From positions 1 through 53,099 of IMG/VR virus record IMGVR_UViG_3300005613_000084: a DNA stretch of 53,099 nucleotides, one strand, 5' to 3'. Origin of the DNA: a virus. Position 1 is the stretch's first letter; each line of letters opens with the position of its first letter. The position numbers and the translations under genes are program-made. The notes beneath the pieces were generated by a model, which searched no databases, was not told the DNA's origin, and worked only from the letters and a program-made list of their open reading frames with translations. This document shows positions 38,545-48,700 of the stretch, in pieces.

Positions 38545-39322
38545 GTCCGGGCTGAGTATCGGCTGGACAGAACTGCAACAGCGCGTCGGCTTCTTCCTCG
38601 GGTACGGTCGGACGATCGCTGATTGGACGGCTGACCAGACGGCAGAGGTTGCTGAGTATGTCCAGTCGGGTGTCCGCCGGGTCTATTTCCCGATCAGCGA
38701 TAACCCGATGGTGCTCGGCTATGAGTGGTCATGGATCAAGCCGTCCACCACAATGGACATTGAAGACGATGATGGCGACTACGATTTTCCGGATGATTTC
38801 CATCGCCTAATCGGCAAGATGTATTTTGCGGCTGATTCATGTTATGCGCCAATCAAGTCAGTCGGGGTCGGTGACATCCTGGCGATGCGCTCCGCCCATG
38901 ATCGCACTGGACCGCCCCAGTACGTGGCGGTTCGTCGCAAGACGGAAGACCGGGAGTCTGGACAGCGATGGGAGGCTCTGTTTTGGCCGGAGCCGGACGC
39001 AGACTACACGTTGACTTACAAATACGAAGCATACTCCGGAGCACTCTCGGATTCGTACCCGTATACGCTCGGCGGTATGGCACTTGGTGAGTTGTTCATC
39101 GAGAGTTGCCTGGCCGTGGCCGAACAACAGGCGACCGATGAAGCCTCAATTCATACGGCGCTGTACGATCGGCTGTTACTGAGTGAGGTGATGCGCGATC
39201 GGAAGCGCGGTGCTGCGACGTACGGGCGAGTCGGCAATCGGGAGATTGACGAGAAGGGTCGGATTCGACACGGTGACACGGGGTCGACGTACCCCATCAC
39301 GTATAAGGGGGAGTCGATTTAG
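38537..39322 (+). CDS. Head-tail adaptor protein
   Basis: 261 residues, GTG 38537 behind GAGGAGAG inside the end of the HNH gene. An opening helix (WTELQQRVGFFLGYG ... TAEVAEYVQSGVRRVYFP), then beta-rich DDDGDYDFPDDFHRLIGKMYF and a helical end match the podovirus adaptor/connector family. It links the portal to the tail. Confidence 0.7.
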   Translation: MSESGLSIGWTELQQRVGFFLGYGRTIADWTADQTAEVAEYVQSGVRRVYFPISDNPMVLGYEWSWIKPSTTMDIEDDDGDYDFPDDFHRLIGKMYFAADSCYAPIKSVGVGDILAMRSAHDRTGPPQYVAVRRKTEDRESGQRWEALFWPEPDADYTLTYKYEAYSGALSDSYPYTLGGMALGELFIESCLAVAEQQATDEASIHTALYDRLLLSEVMRDRKRGAATYGRVGNREIDEKGRIRHGDTGSTYPITYKGESI

Positions 39323-39477
39323 TGGAGCCTTCTGAAGGGATGGTTGAAGATGCGATGTCGCACTACCTTCACTGTGCACGACATGAGACAGTAGTTAGTA
39401 AATGGCTCCTGGAACAAACAACGCCCTGTCGGTTCGTTGTTCGGATGGATGGGGATATTGAGGAAGTAAATGGCTAA
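39322..39477 (+). CDS. Small protein, 51 aa
   Basis: GTG 39322 follows GGGGGAG and overlaps the previous stop; the end overlaps the next gene. MEPSEGMVEDAMSHYLHCARHETVVSKWLLEQ then CRFVVRMDGDIEEV. No family recognised. Confidence 0.55.
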   Translation: MEPSEGMVEDAMSHYLHCARHETVVSKWLLEQTTPCRFVVRMDGDIEEVNG

Positions 39478-39739
39478 GAGAAAGACACTGGCTGAGATGC
39501 AAGCTGAGGCCCGTAAGGCGCGCGAGGCAGAGAAATCGCTTAACGATGCACTGGCGAAGCGACGGGGAGCGCGGGCGGCAGCGGAAGCGAAGAAGCCGCC
39601 AAAACGGAAGACGCCACAACAGATTCGCAGGGAACAAAATGAGGCGACTCGTGGTAAGTTAATGCCGAAGACTGGCTTAGATAAGCTGACTGAGGCGCTG
39701 ACGCCGAAGAAACCACCGAAGAAGAAAAAGAGGCGATAA
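39470..39739 (+). CDS. Small very basic protein, 89 aa
   Basis: MAKRKTLAEMQAEARKAREAEKSLNDALAKRRGARAAAEAKKPPKRKTPQQ ... TPKKPPKKKKRR: Lys/Arg-rich helices that suggest DNA binding inside the head or tail. Ends TAATGG overlap with the next gene. No family recognised. Confidence 0.65.
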   Translation: MAKRKTLAEMQAEARKAREAEKSLNDALAKRRGARAAAEAKKPPKRKTPQQIRREQNEATRGKLMPKTGLDKLTEALTPKKPPKKKKRR

Positions 39740-40041
39740 TGGCAGCAGCCACGCATACGTTCACTACTACGGACAGCGAGCAAATCATTGCTGCTGATGA
39801 ACTCCGCGACCATATCACGATTCAGTTGCAGTCTGCGAATACTCCGGTATATCTTGCCTTCGGGGAAGATGGGGTAGACGCAACTGGCATTTGTCTGCTT
39901 TACCCCGGTTGCTCGGTGAGAGTGCGCGGGGCCAAGGCGCGGGGGGCAGTGAATGGGATTGATGCGACGGGAACGGCCGTGGTTGGCATCGAGACCTGCG
40001 AAGACGTGGAATACCGCCCTGGCTCTTATATTTGGTTGTAG
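39739..40041 (+). CDS. Small virion protein, tandem paralogue A
   Basis: 100 residues. TTTDSEQIIAADELRDHITIQLQSANTPVYLAFGEDGVDATGICLLYPGCSVRVRGAKARGAVN is repeated in the next gene as ASKQILAADEHRDHVTVQLHAQ ... YLGFGEDAVSGEGLFLGQKGCSVRVLGPKARLAIN. A compact beta sandwich, likely a structural protein. Confidence 0.7.
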   Translation: MAAATHTFTTTDSEQIIAADELRDHITIQLQSANTPVYLAFGEDGVDATGICLLYPGCSVRVRGAKARGAVNGIDATGTAVVGIETCEDVEYRPGSYIWL

Positions 40042-40044
40042 ATT

Positions 40045-40389
40045 ATGGCCGCGACAGCCTGGAGTATTGGGGCGCTTGAGGTAGATGCTTCCAAGCAGAT
40101 TCTTGCTGCTGACGAGCATCGGGACCATGTAACAGTGCAGTTGCATGCCCAGACGAATTCCGGACAGGATATTGTCTATCTTGGTTTTGGAGAGGATGCT
40201 GTTTCTGGTGAAGGGTTATTTCTTGGGCAAAAGGGTTGCTCAGTAAGGGTGCTTGGGCCTAAGGCCAGATTGGCGATAAACGCGATTTGTGATGCTGTGG
40301 TTTCTGGTGGGACGGAAACGATGGAAGATATCGAGTATCGTCATGTGAGAGATCATCCATCGTGGCAAAACGATAAGCCACAGTCATAG
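40045..40389 (+). CDS. Small virion protein, tandem paralogue B
   Basis: 114 residues, paralogous to the preceding protein over its whole middle but with a longer C-terminus (EDIEYRHVRDHPSWQNDKPQS). The tandem pair suggests a duplicated decoration or tail-tube subunit. Role unknown. Confidence 0.7.
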   Translation: MAATAWSIGALEVDASKQILAADEHRDHVTVQLHAQTNSGQDIVYLGFGEDAVSGEGLFLGQKGCSVRVLGPKARLAINAICDAVVSGGTETMEDIEYRHVRDHPSWQNDKPQS

Positions 40390-40454
40390 GTGAGGCATGG
40401 AGGGAAACGTGTGGAGCAGGATTTTGGAACTTTCTTAACTGAGGGGCAGAGACG

Positions 40455-42209
40455 ATGATTCAGAGGGTATGTGCGCTACTGCGGATGCAACCGCCGATTG
40501 TTGATAATCGGGGTCTGCTGAGTCTTTCTGGAGCGACGGTTCCGACTGATGGGACAGACGGCTACCAGACTGGGTGTATTTTTCAACATACGGACGGCGG
40601 TGGCGGAACCGCCCTCTATATCAACGAGGGGTCGGTAACGAGTTGCGATTTCAATCCAGTCGAAGCCGGGAATATCACCACGTCACTTGATGTGGGTGCG
40701 TTCTCTTCGCTTACGGCCGGGAGTGGGATTGCGCTTTCTTCAGATAATCGCTCTGCTGCTGCTATTTTCGGTGACGACAATGGGTTGTCCATTGCATCCA
40801 ATGTCTATAACCTGCGGACACGACTCCTCCTGACAGTCGATCAGGCCGGCGCTTCGATTCGCGCCCTGATGGCGCAGTTGAAGTGTGCTGATGGTGTGGA
40901 CGTAGAAACCGGAATCTACACGGCGAGCCAGGGCTATCTCGAATTGGCCGGCACGCACATTGCCAAGAATGGCGCTACCCTCTCGTGCATCGACGCCAGT
41001 ATGGAGATCGGGACGAAGCTAACGACTAATGTCGGTGGAGAAGCTTGTGGCATTCACGTCGAGACGACTGGCGCTGGTACGATCACCAACGACGGCACTT
41101 GTGCTGGCATTCTAATTGACAAGGCCGCGGGAGCGGCTAGCTGGCCTGTTGGGTTGCTGATTGATGGGGCATCCGCCCATCAGGCAATCAAGGTTGGTGT
41201 CCAGGACACGGGTGTTGATCTGACGACCACGTATCCATTTGCAGTCGAAGTGCACTGTGAAGCAAACGCGAATATCGTTGCCGGCGACACTGGTTCGACT
41301 GCTGGTATTTATGCTCGGTATGCAATCGAAGTGGCGCAGATTACCAACACTTCGCATATTGGCATCTTTGGCAAGTTGCGGGTCAAGGCCGATCTGGACG
41401 ATGGCAATCATGCCGGCTTGATGGGCTGGGTTGAGATTTCAGGAACTACGGAAATCGGCGGAATTGCTTCCACGACTACTGCCGCTGGCAACTTTTCTGT
41501 CATTGCGCCGTCTACACTCAATCTTTCCACTGGCCACCTGAACGGTATTTGCGTTGATTGCAGTGTCGATGATGAGGCGACTATTGGTGGGACGTTATCT
41601 GGTATTCGCCTCAAGAAGAGCACCGGCTGTTATGCCTGGCCGACTGGTATTGCGATTGATGCTGGCGCTGCGGTTATCGGTATCAATCTATCGGTAACTA
41701 CGCAAGCTTCCGTAATGACGGTTACGGCGCTTCCGGCTGATGCTCGTGCGTCTCGCTTTGCGTACACGTGCGCTACTCCTGCAATGTCAGATGGCTACGG
41801 TGCCCATGAAATTGACCTGACGATTAGCGGAGTTGGTACAGGCGGTATCCAGGCTGCCTCAACTTGGGTCAACTTGACTGCCACTGCAACTGCGCCGAGT
41901 TACACGTTCTGTCATAATGACGGAATTTGGCAAGATGCCAGTGCAACGATCAGCGCCGCCTATATCTCTTGGGCTAAGTATCAGTGTCTCCTGTCTGATA
42001 ATCCGGCGTGGTGCAGTCTGTGGGAGTTGAATTTCTCTGGTGCCAATTCGGAGATTGACGCGATCTTCAATTGCAATGACGCTACCTTGGCACTTGGGTA
42101 TCAGGAAGGCACCCCGACGAAAGCTGCTGTTGGTAGTATTCCGTTTTTCTCGGTTGCCGGAGGTGGAATCAGGTACATTTACCTGTACGATCATCCTGAC
42201 TCCGATTAG
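40455..42209 (+). CDS. Beta-rich virion protein, possible fibre or tail protein
   Basis: 584 residues, no Cys-His motif or enzyme signature. Gly/Thr/Ala-rich strands (SLSGATVPTDGTDGYQTG, GSGIALSSDNRSAAA, GNITTSLDVGAF) are typical of phage structural fibres and tail caps. ATG 40455 follows GAGGGGCAGAGACG. A terminator follows directly. Confidence 0.6.
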   Translation: MIQRVCALLRMQPPIVDNRGLLSLSGATVPTDGTDGYQTGCIFQHTDGGGGTALYINEGSVTSCDFNPVEAGNITTSLDVGAFSSLTAGSGIALSSDNRSAAAIFGDDNGLSIASNVYNLRTRLLLTVDQAGASIRALMAQLKCADGVDVETGIYTASQGYLELAGTHIAKNGATLSCIDASMEIGTKLTTNVGGEACGIHVETTGAGTITNDGTCAGILIDKAAGAASWPVGLLIDGASAHQAIKVGVQDTGVDLTTTYPFAVEVHCEANANIVAGDTGSTAGIYARYAIEVAQITNTSHIGIFGKLRVKADLDDGNHAGLMGWVEISGTTEIGGIASTTTAAGNFSVIAPSTLNLSTGHLNGICVDCSVDDEATIGGTLSGIRLKKSTGCYAWPTGIAIDAGAAVIGINLSVTTQASVMTVTALPADARASRFAYTCATPAMSDGYGAHEIDLTISGVGTGGIQAASTWVNLTATATAPSYTFCHNDGIWQDASATISAAYISWAKYQCLLSDNPAWCSLWELNFSGANSEIDAIFNCNDATLALGYQEGTPTKAAVGSIPFFSVAGGGIRYIYLYDHPDSD

Positions 42210-42222
42210 TGTGTAGTTGTTC

Positions 42223-42270
42223 ACCCGGTGCCTTGTGTCGAATACAGGGCACCGGGTCCCTTTTCTTGTT
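42223..42270 (+). terminator. Terminator within the virion operon
   Basis: Ten-pair stem (ACCCGGTGCC with GGCACCGGGT) around a 15-base loop, followed by CCCTTTTCTTGTTTT. It separates the 584-residue protein from the next gene. Confidence 0.85.
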
Positions 42271-42284
42271 TTGAGGAGAGACGT

Positions 42285-42725
42285 ATGAAGATGAATTTTG
42301 GTGTGCTCAGCAACTCGTTGGATTCGTGGCGTCTGCTGGTGGCGTTGCGTATGAAGCCGGCTATTGCGTACATGGTCGCGAAGTATGCGAAACAAATCGG
42401 TGAGGAATGCGATCTGATTAACCAGCAGCGTGAGACGTTGATCCGCGACCTTACGGGCACTAAGCCCGGCCAGGCGGCTAAGATCGAAGAGGGCACTGAG
42501 ATGCACGCTGAATTCATGCGGCAGTACGCCGAGATCATGGGGACAGAGTGCAACGTGACTATGGTGCCGATGAAGCTCATGGAAGTTATCGACAGCATAG
42601 TCGAGTCTGAGGCGGCTGCACTTACGCCGCAGGACATGCTCATACTGGATCAGTTTTTCGTGCAGGAGTCGCCAGAGGAGGAGTTCCGGAATGACGACGG
42701 CACTCCGAAGGAAGCGATCGACTGA
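42285..42725 (+). CDS. Hypothetical protein, 146 aa
   Basis: ATG 42285 follows TTGAGGAGAG. Helical (SWRLLVALRMKPAIAYMVAKYAKQIGEECDLINQQRETL ... EMHAEFMRQYAEIMG) with an acidic C-terminus. The layout resembles small phage proteins that count DNA or form head-tail plugs. No family is certain. Confidence 0.65.
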   Translation: MKMNFGVLSNSLDSWRLLVALRMKPAIAYMVAKYAKQIGEECDLINQQRETLIRDLTGTKPGQAAKIEEGTEMHAEFMRQYAEIMGTECNVTMVPMKLMEVIDSIVESEAAALTPQDMLILDQFFVQESPEEEFRNDDGTPKEAID

Positions 42726-42747
42726 CACCTTGACTGATAAATACTCC

Positions 42748-42785
42748 CCGGCGGTCCAGCGTTGCGCGGGGCCGCCGGTTCTTTT
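42748..42785 (+). terminator. Terminator within the virion operon
   Basis: CCGGCGG (42748-42754) pairs with CCGCCGG (42772-42778), extended by partial pairing of TCC/GGG, and TTCTTTTT follows. A second internal terminator 500 bases after the first. Confidence 0.85.
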
Positions 42786-42802
42786 TGGGTAAGAGGAGAG
42801 AG

Positions 42803-43081
42803 ATGAAGTTTTATCGTGAACCTTGCCCGGACACAAGATGGCCCCTTGTCCTTACATGCAAGCTACTTGGTGTTCGATGGGGAATCCGGGAGTGCGTTTG
42901 GCGCTATTTCAATTATTGGTTTCATAGGTTGTGGTACAGATATTGGTGTACTCACCCTGATTTGCCTAATAAAGAGTGGAAAGAGGGGGACGTGGTATCT
43001 TTCGATAGAACTGCTTGGTGGCAAGGCACGCCTGGCCGGCTGGGACCCCGATATGAGATAGGGCCTCGATACTGGCGATAG
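42803..43081 (+). CDS. Small Trp/Arg-rich protein, 92 aa
   Basis: GAGGAGAG precedes ATG 42803. CKLLGVRWGIRECVWRYFNYWFHRLWYRYWCTHPDLPNKEW is unusually aromatic; hydrophobic but also Arg-rich, so membrane-surface rather than membrane-spanning. No family recognised. Confidence 0.55.
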   Translation: MKFYREPCPDTRWPLVLTCKLLGVRWGIRECVWRYFNYWFHRLWYRYWCTHPDLPNKEWKEGDVVSFDRTAWWQGTPGRLGPRYEIGPRYWR

Positions 43082-43092
43082 AAGGGGGAGAG

Positions 43093-43392
43093 ATGCACTT
43101 AAATAGCAAAATGGTTGCAAGAATCAAACACTTCGCAGAACAGTTGTTCGGAAGGGAAGCCGAAATCAACTTTATAGCCGGAAAGCGTATTGACGGAAAT
43201 GGAGACTGCTGGCAATTAAAGCGAGCCAAGCCTAGTCTGCTGACATACAGGCTGGATGCGACAAAAGGAAGGATTCATGGCTATGCTTTGTTCGATACGA
43301 ATCGCATGAAGTCCGATAGGGATATTGAGAGAACCCTTATTGGGTTGGATGTGTCAATGGCAGCCCAGTTAGGGAAACTGGCTAATGGCTAA
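43093..43392 (+). CDS. Hypothetical protein, 99 aa
   Basis: GGGGGAGAG precedes ATG 43093. A basic alpha-beta domain (RIKHFAEQLFGREAEINFIAGKRIDGNGDCWQLKRAKP ... IHGYALFDTNRM) ending in a helix; overlaps the next gene by eight bases. No family recognised. Confidence 0.55.
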   Translation: MHLNSKMVARIKHFAEQLFGREAEINFIAGKRIDGNGDCWQLKRAKPSLLTYRLDATKGRIHGYALFDTNRMKSDRDIERTLIGLDVSMAAQLGKLANG

Positions 43393-45724
43393 AAAGAGAC
43401 GCCTCAGAGTACCGTTCCCACTGGCTGGCTTGAATCGTCGGGCCGCCTTTCGGCAACAGCCGCCGTACACGTCGCCAGACATGAGTAACGTCTGGCCGAT
43501 CGGTACATTCGAGGAGCGTATGCGCGGCGGTAGCCGGCCAGGGTTAATCACATCGCACATTACGGACCTCGGAACGAACGTGCGGATGCTGTATAACATG
43601 ACTCTCGCGCTGGGCGACGACTTCACGGCGTGGTCTGATAATTTCGCTGGCTCCTCACTGGCGGCTGCCTGGGCCCAGGCGTCGTGGGCATCAGATACGC
43701 CGGACATCCTGCCATCTGCGATGGCCTCTATCGACTATTCGACCAGCGAAGGTGAGGTAGTTCGTGATGCCCTGTCGATCGACACGACGCAGGCATACAC
43801 GGTCGAGATGTTCATCGTGCCGTGGAGCGCTGAGTTTCACGGGCAATACAGGCTCTACCTCCGCCTGGACGACACGACACCGGCTTATGCGACGGATGGA
43901 GTGCAAGTTGAACTGACTATGACAGGCTCGGATGGCTCGTGGTCGGGAACATTGAAGTCGTACACGGGTTCGGTGGCCACAACGACTGACTCGGATACCG
44001 GCACCATCACCACGCCGGCCCCGGGTTGGCTCTCGGCTGTCGTGAGCGGTAATGACGTGGACGTGTATTGGCACGGCACAAAAATCCTCTCAGGAACCGT
44101 GGATGCCCATACTGGCGCTCGTGTCGGATTCGGAATGGAGTGTACGGAGAGTGGCGGTATCTGTCTGGTTAACACGTTCAGGGTCCAGTATTTCTCGACC
44201 AGCACGATCAGCGGCTCACGCACGATGCTTGTAGCCTCGGCGGGCGGTAACCTGTATTACGAGGACACCTACGGCACTATGACGCAGGTTGTTACGGACT
44301 TGACACTGCGGAGCGATGTGGGCTTGCAATGCGTCCAGAGCGGGCAGAAGTTATACATCGCAGACTACGGGCTGCGGGTGACGGGCACTGACGGGACGGT
44401 CTCGGGGAGCGATCTGGACGCGGCTGGTGTGGCTGATTGGACGGCTCACTCCATCGACCCGCACGACGACGTGGTTGTAATCTCAAATGTAGGTGGAGAC
44501 ACTACGGCCGGTACGTACACGATTGATTCAGTTGCGGCCGGGGCACTGACGCTCACGGCAGCACCAGGCGACGGAACCTGCACGTATCGAGTGGAGCGTG
44601 CGCCGAAGGTGTACGACCCAAGTGCAGGTACACTGTCAATCCTCACAGCCGAAGGCGCACCAACTCTGCAAGTGCCGACCGGCTGTCCACTGATTGCACG
44701 GTTTTTAGATCGGATTGTCCTCGGTGGCGCAGACACAGCACCGCACGTCTGGTATATGGCTCGTCAAAGTGACGAAGATGATTGGGATTATTCGCAGACC
44801 GACAGCCAACGGGCTGTGGCCGGCACCGCTTCTGAGGCCGGGACGCCTGGCGACCCGCTGACCTCACTTATCGCGCATAGTGACGACTACCTAATTCTGG
44901 GTTGTCGTACTGAGGTTTGGATGATGCGCGGCGATCCGGTCTACGCGCCGGACCTGGATTCGGTCAGCCACACGGTCGGGATTATTGGCCCGGAGGCTCG
45001 GTGTATCGGCCCGGCCGGCGAGTTGATCTTCCTGACTTTAGACGGCTTGTATGCCCTTCCACCCGGTGGCAATTCGGAGCCGATCCCGCTGTCGCGCGAA
45101 GTGCTGCCGGAAGAGTTTGCGAACCTGCACCCCGAGACAACCACTGTACTCCTAGAATTTGATACGGAGAACCATGGTGTCCATATCTTCCTGTCGCCGG
45201 ATTCATCGAATGCTAGGACGCACTGGTGGTTTGATTGGACGAATAAAACGTTTTGGCCCATCACGCTTTCATCTAACCACGAACCTCTGGCGGCCTGCGC
45301 GGTCCAAGGCACGAATGTCGAAGATTCGGCGGTTGTATTGGGTTGTCGAGACGGCTATCTTCGACGGTTCTCTGGGCTTGCGGAAAATGACTGCGGGACG
45401 GCGTATGCGACATACGTTGAGATCGGCCCGATACCATTGGCGGCAGATGGCAAATTCGGGACGATTCTATCCCTGGACGGGGTGCTTGCCGCCGATAGTG
45501 CTGACGCAACGTGGTCGATCCATCCGGCGCAGACTTTCGAGGAGTCGACCACGGCCGCGTCAGTAGCCTCAGGGACGTGGAGCGGTGGCCTGAACGCTTC
45601 AGTACACCGGCTGGGCCGCGGGCAGGCCGCGATTCTGAAGATCACAGGGACCTCAGGCCGGGCTTGGGCGTACGAGCAGTCCACGATGGACGTGGTTGAC
45701 TCTGGCCGGCGGAGGATCGCCTGA
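43385..45724 (+). CDS. Tail tubular/nozzle-type protein, 779 aa
   Basis: N-terminal LRVPFPLAGLNRRAAFRQQPPYTSPDMSNVWP and the middle GLQCVQSGQKLYIADYG, TAEGAPTLQVPTGCPLIARFLDRIVLGGA, AVQGTNVEDSAVVLGCRDGYLRRF follow the seven-bladed/beta-rich nozzle protein of podoviruses. Residues about 70-260 look like an inserted concanavalin-type (laminin-G-like) domain. Probably forms the lower tail and receptor platform. Confidence 0.65.
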   Translation: MAKKRRLRVPFPLAGLNRRAAFRQQPPYTSPDMSNVWPIGTFEERMRGGSRPGLITSHITDLGTNVRMLYNMTLALGDDFTAWSDNFAGSSLAAAWAQASWASDTPDILPSAMASIDYSTSEGEVVRDALSIDTTQAYTVEMFIVPWSAEFHGQYRLYLRLDDTTPAYATDGVQVELTMTGSDGSWSGTLKSYTGSVATTTDSDTGTITTPAPGWLSAVVSGNDVDVYWHGTKILSGTVDAHTGARVGFGMECTESGGICLVNTFRVQYFSTSTISGSRTMLVASAGGNLYYEDTYGTMTQVVTDLTLRSDVGLQCVQSGQKLYIADYGLRVTGTDGTVSGSDLDAAGVADWTAHSIDPHDDVVVISNVGGDTTAGTYTIDSVAAGALTLTAAPGDGTCTYRVERAPKVYDPSAGTLSILTAEGAPTLQVPTGCPLIARFLDRIVLGGADTAPHVWYMARQSDEDDWDYSQTDSQRAVAGTASEAGTPGDPLTSLIAHSDDYLILGCRTEVWMMRGDPVYAPDLDSVSHTVGIIGPEARCIGPAGELIFLTLDGLYALPPGGNSEPIPLSREVLPEEFANLHPETTTVLLEFDTENHGVHIFLSPDSSNARTHWWFDWTNKTFWPITLSSNHEPLAACAVQGTNVEDSAVVLGCRDGYLRRFSGLAENDCGTAYATYVEIGPIPLAADGKFGTILSLDGVLAADSADATWSIHPAQTFEESTTAASVASGTWSGGLNASVHRLGRGQAAILKITGTSGRAWAYEQSTMDVVDSGRRRIA

Positions 45725-48700
45725 TGGTGCGTCGTCGCATTCCACATCCGAACGTACCGACTGAGGTACGCCAGGCGTTTCAGCGAGCCACAGAGGATAC
45801 TAGTATCCTCACGGACGGCGCGGCTGGCGAGGTGCTGGTTGGGGTCGGGGTCGGATCGACTCCGGCCTGGGGTACGAGCCTGACGGCCTTGACGCTGTTG
45901 ACGTGCGACAACATCACGATCAATGGCGCAGCTATCACGAGCGACACCGGGGCGATCAGTTTCGGTAATGAGAATCTGTCGACGACTGGGACGATTGGTG
46001 GTGTAAACGTCACGAGCGGGGCGGACCCTGGGCACACCCATACTGGCGCGAGTCTCAGCGGGATTGACATCTCAGCCGATACGAACCTCGCGGTTACGGC
46101 TCCGATCGTACTGACGGACGATACGCTAAGTCTGAATCAAGCGGGCATTGACCACGGTTCCTTGGGGGGACTGATGGACGACGACCACACGCAATATCTG
46201 CTTGCAGACGGCTCTCGCGACCTGACGGGCGACTTATCTGTCGATGCTGGGATTACGATCGACGGCCGTGACATTTCCGCTGACGGTGCGTTATTGGATG
46301 AGGCATACGGCTGGGGTGACCACGGGAGCGAGCCGTACTTGTGGTCGAGCGACACGGGGACGGCATGGACCGACCTCGGTACGATGTTCAGCCAGACGAA
46401 AATTTGGTGCCTGGAATACGTCGGTAGCGGAGTCGCGCTAGCTGGGACATATAACGGCGGGAAGGTGCTTCGGTCGACAGACTATGGAGCCAATTGGTCG
46501 GATCTCGGGCAGCAGGCCAGCGAGCAAAGCATCCGAAGTTTATGTAATCTCGGAAGCGGGATTGTTATTGGCGGGACCGGAGCTAACGGTAAGATTATCC
46601 GTTCGACAGACTACGGCGCAACGTGGAGCGATCTCGGGCAGCAACATAGCTGTGCGTGGATTTATTGCCTCGCGGATTGTGGTAGTGGGATTGTAATTGC
46701 GGGTACGTCGGCTAGCGGCAAGATTTTACGATCCACTGATTCTGGCGCGACGTGGAGCGATCTTGGCTCGCCGGACGGCGGCACTTCGACGCAAGTATAC
46801 TCAATCATCTATCTCGGGAGCGGAATCGCCCTAGCCGGGACGACAGGCACGGGTAAGGTCTTTCGGTCTACGGACTACGGCGCAACGTGGTCCGACCTTG
46901 GGCAGCAACACAGCGTGGATGGCGTGCGCTGCTTTGTTCACCTCGGTAGTGGCACGGTGCTGGCGGGAACTGGTAACGGCGGCAAGTTACTGAAGTCGAC
47001 GGACTGGGGAGCGAACTGGACAGACGAGGGGCAGGTTGGAGCGGAGACGAAGTTTGGCTACTTCGCTTATACGGGGACCGTGTTGATTGCCGGATTCAAC
47101 GACAGCGGGCGCGTTTACGTCTCGACTGACGATGGTGATACCTGGACGAACTTGGGAGTACAAGGCAGCGCGGCTGGTATCCTTAGCGCAGCCTACCTGG
47201 AAAATGACATTTCCGTTATCGGCACCAGAGATAATGGGAAGATTTTGCGGTCCACGGGATATTCCACTACGTCAGTAACGCCCGCGAATTGGGACGCGGC
47301 TTACGACGCGATCGGAAAGGCGGCGGTTGATTCGAGCGCGACGGCCGACTACCTGGGGGCCGCGTCGAACGATGGCGTACTGCGGACAGGCAGCGGGCTT
47401 AGTTACTACGATGGTGGGGACTACGTTACGCTGGCCCTCGACATTAATGGGCTGGCGGCGGTTTCTCCGGTGGTTGCTGCCGACGCAATACCAGTCTATG
47501 ACGAGACGGCCGGGGCTTCTCGAAAGGTTACGTTTGCGAACCTGGAGAGTTCACTCAGCCACGACTCGCTTGGTGGTTTCGTTGCGGCGGAGCATGTCTC
47601 GCTACCGAATACGATAGCTAATGTCCTCACGGACCATACTCTCGCGGCTCACACGGCGCTGGGGCTCCAGGAAGTAGTCACGGACGACACGACATACTAT
47701 ATCTCTACGACTGGGAACGATTCGACTGGTGACGGGTCAAGTGGCAGTCCGTGGGCAACGCTCGACAAGGCGCTAACTACCATTGAGTCTAAGCTTATTG
47801 CTGGTGATTCGACAGTGACGATCATCTTCAAGGATGGTACCTATACTATCGGTTCTGCCGACACACTGAACCATGTGAACGGCGACCAAATTGAAATCGA
47901 GGGCGAGAACAGCTACGACATTACACTGTCGTCAATTCAGAGTTCTGGCGGCGCAGCCGGCGCATGGTCGATCGTCCTGAATGTTAGCGATGTGTCGAAT
48001 TGCGCTGTGAATGATTATGTCCTCATTCCGTATAGCGCGGCAGGTGGTACCCGCCCTGAGACGCTGTGCGGCTGCCATAAGATCACGAATGTCGATGTTC
48101 CGAATACACGAATTACCGTAACGTCCAAGAGTCTTCATACTGCCGCGCCAAGCGGGGCCGTTGCCGGGACGATCACAGTTATCAAAACGATGCTCTCCTA
48201 TTCGGCGGCTGGCTGCGATGGGATCATTATTGACTACGGGAAATCACTCGGGAACCTGGATAAGCTCGTACTTGTTGGTGGCGCAGCGAATAACGGCATT
48301 ACAGTTCGTGCTCGTGCGTTTTTCCAAGGTGGTACGCAACTTGGAATTGATGGCTTCAGTTATGGCTTAGAAGCCCTGAATTCAACCATTGTACAAGCCG
48401 GATACCTCATTGTCTCCGGGGCAGCTTCTCGCGGCGTGAATGCCTATTGGACAGATACTACCTATCTCTCTTATGGGGTCTTCTCGGGATGTGGCGCATA
48501 CGGTGTGGTCGTCGAATCATGCAGGGCGTTGCTGTATGCTGCTGTTGCGAGTGGTAATGTGAACGGAGTCTATGGACAGATTAGCGCTACGATTTCAATG
48601 AGGACCCCAGCAAAGATCACATACAACACAACGACAGGTCTAAAAGCGTGGCTTAATTCTATCGTAGATGCCGCAACAGCAACCTGCGCCAATAATGGTA

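Noticed and set aside
41859-42836. 325-codon minus-strand frame across two genes and two terminators
   Set aside because: It runs antisense through terminators and unrelated genes with no plausible protein.
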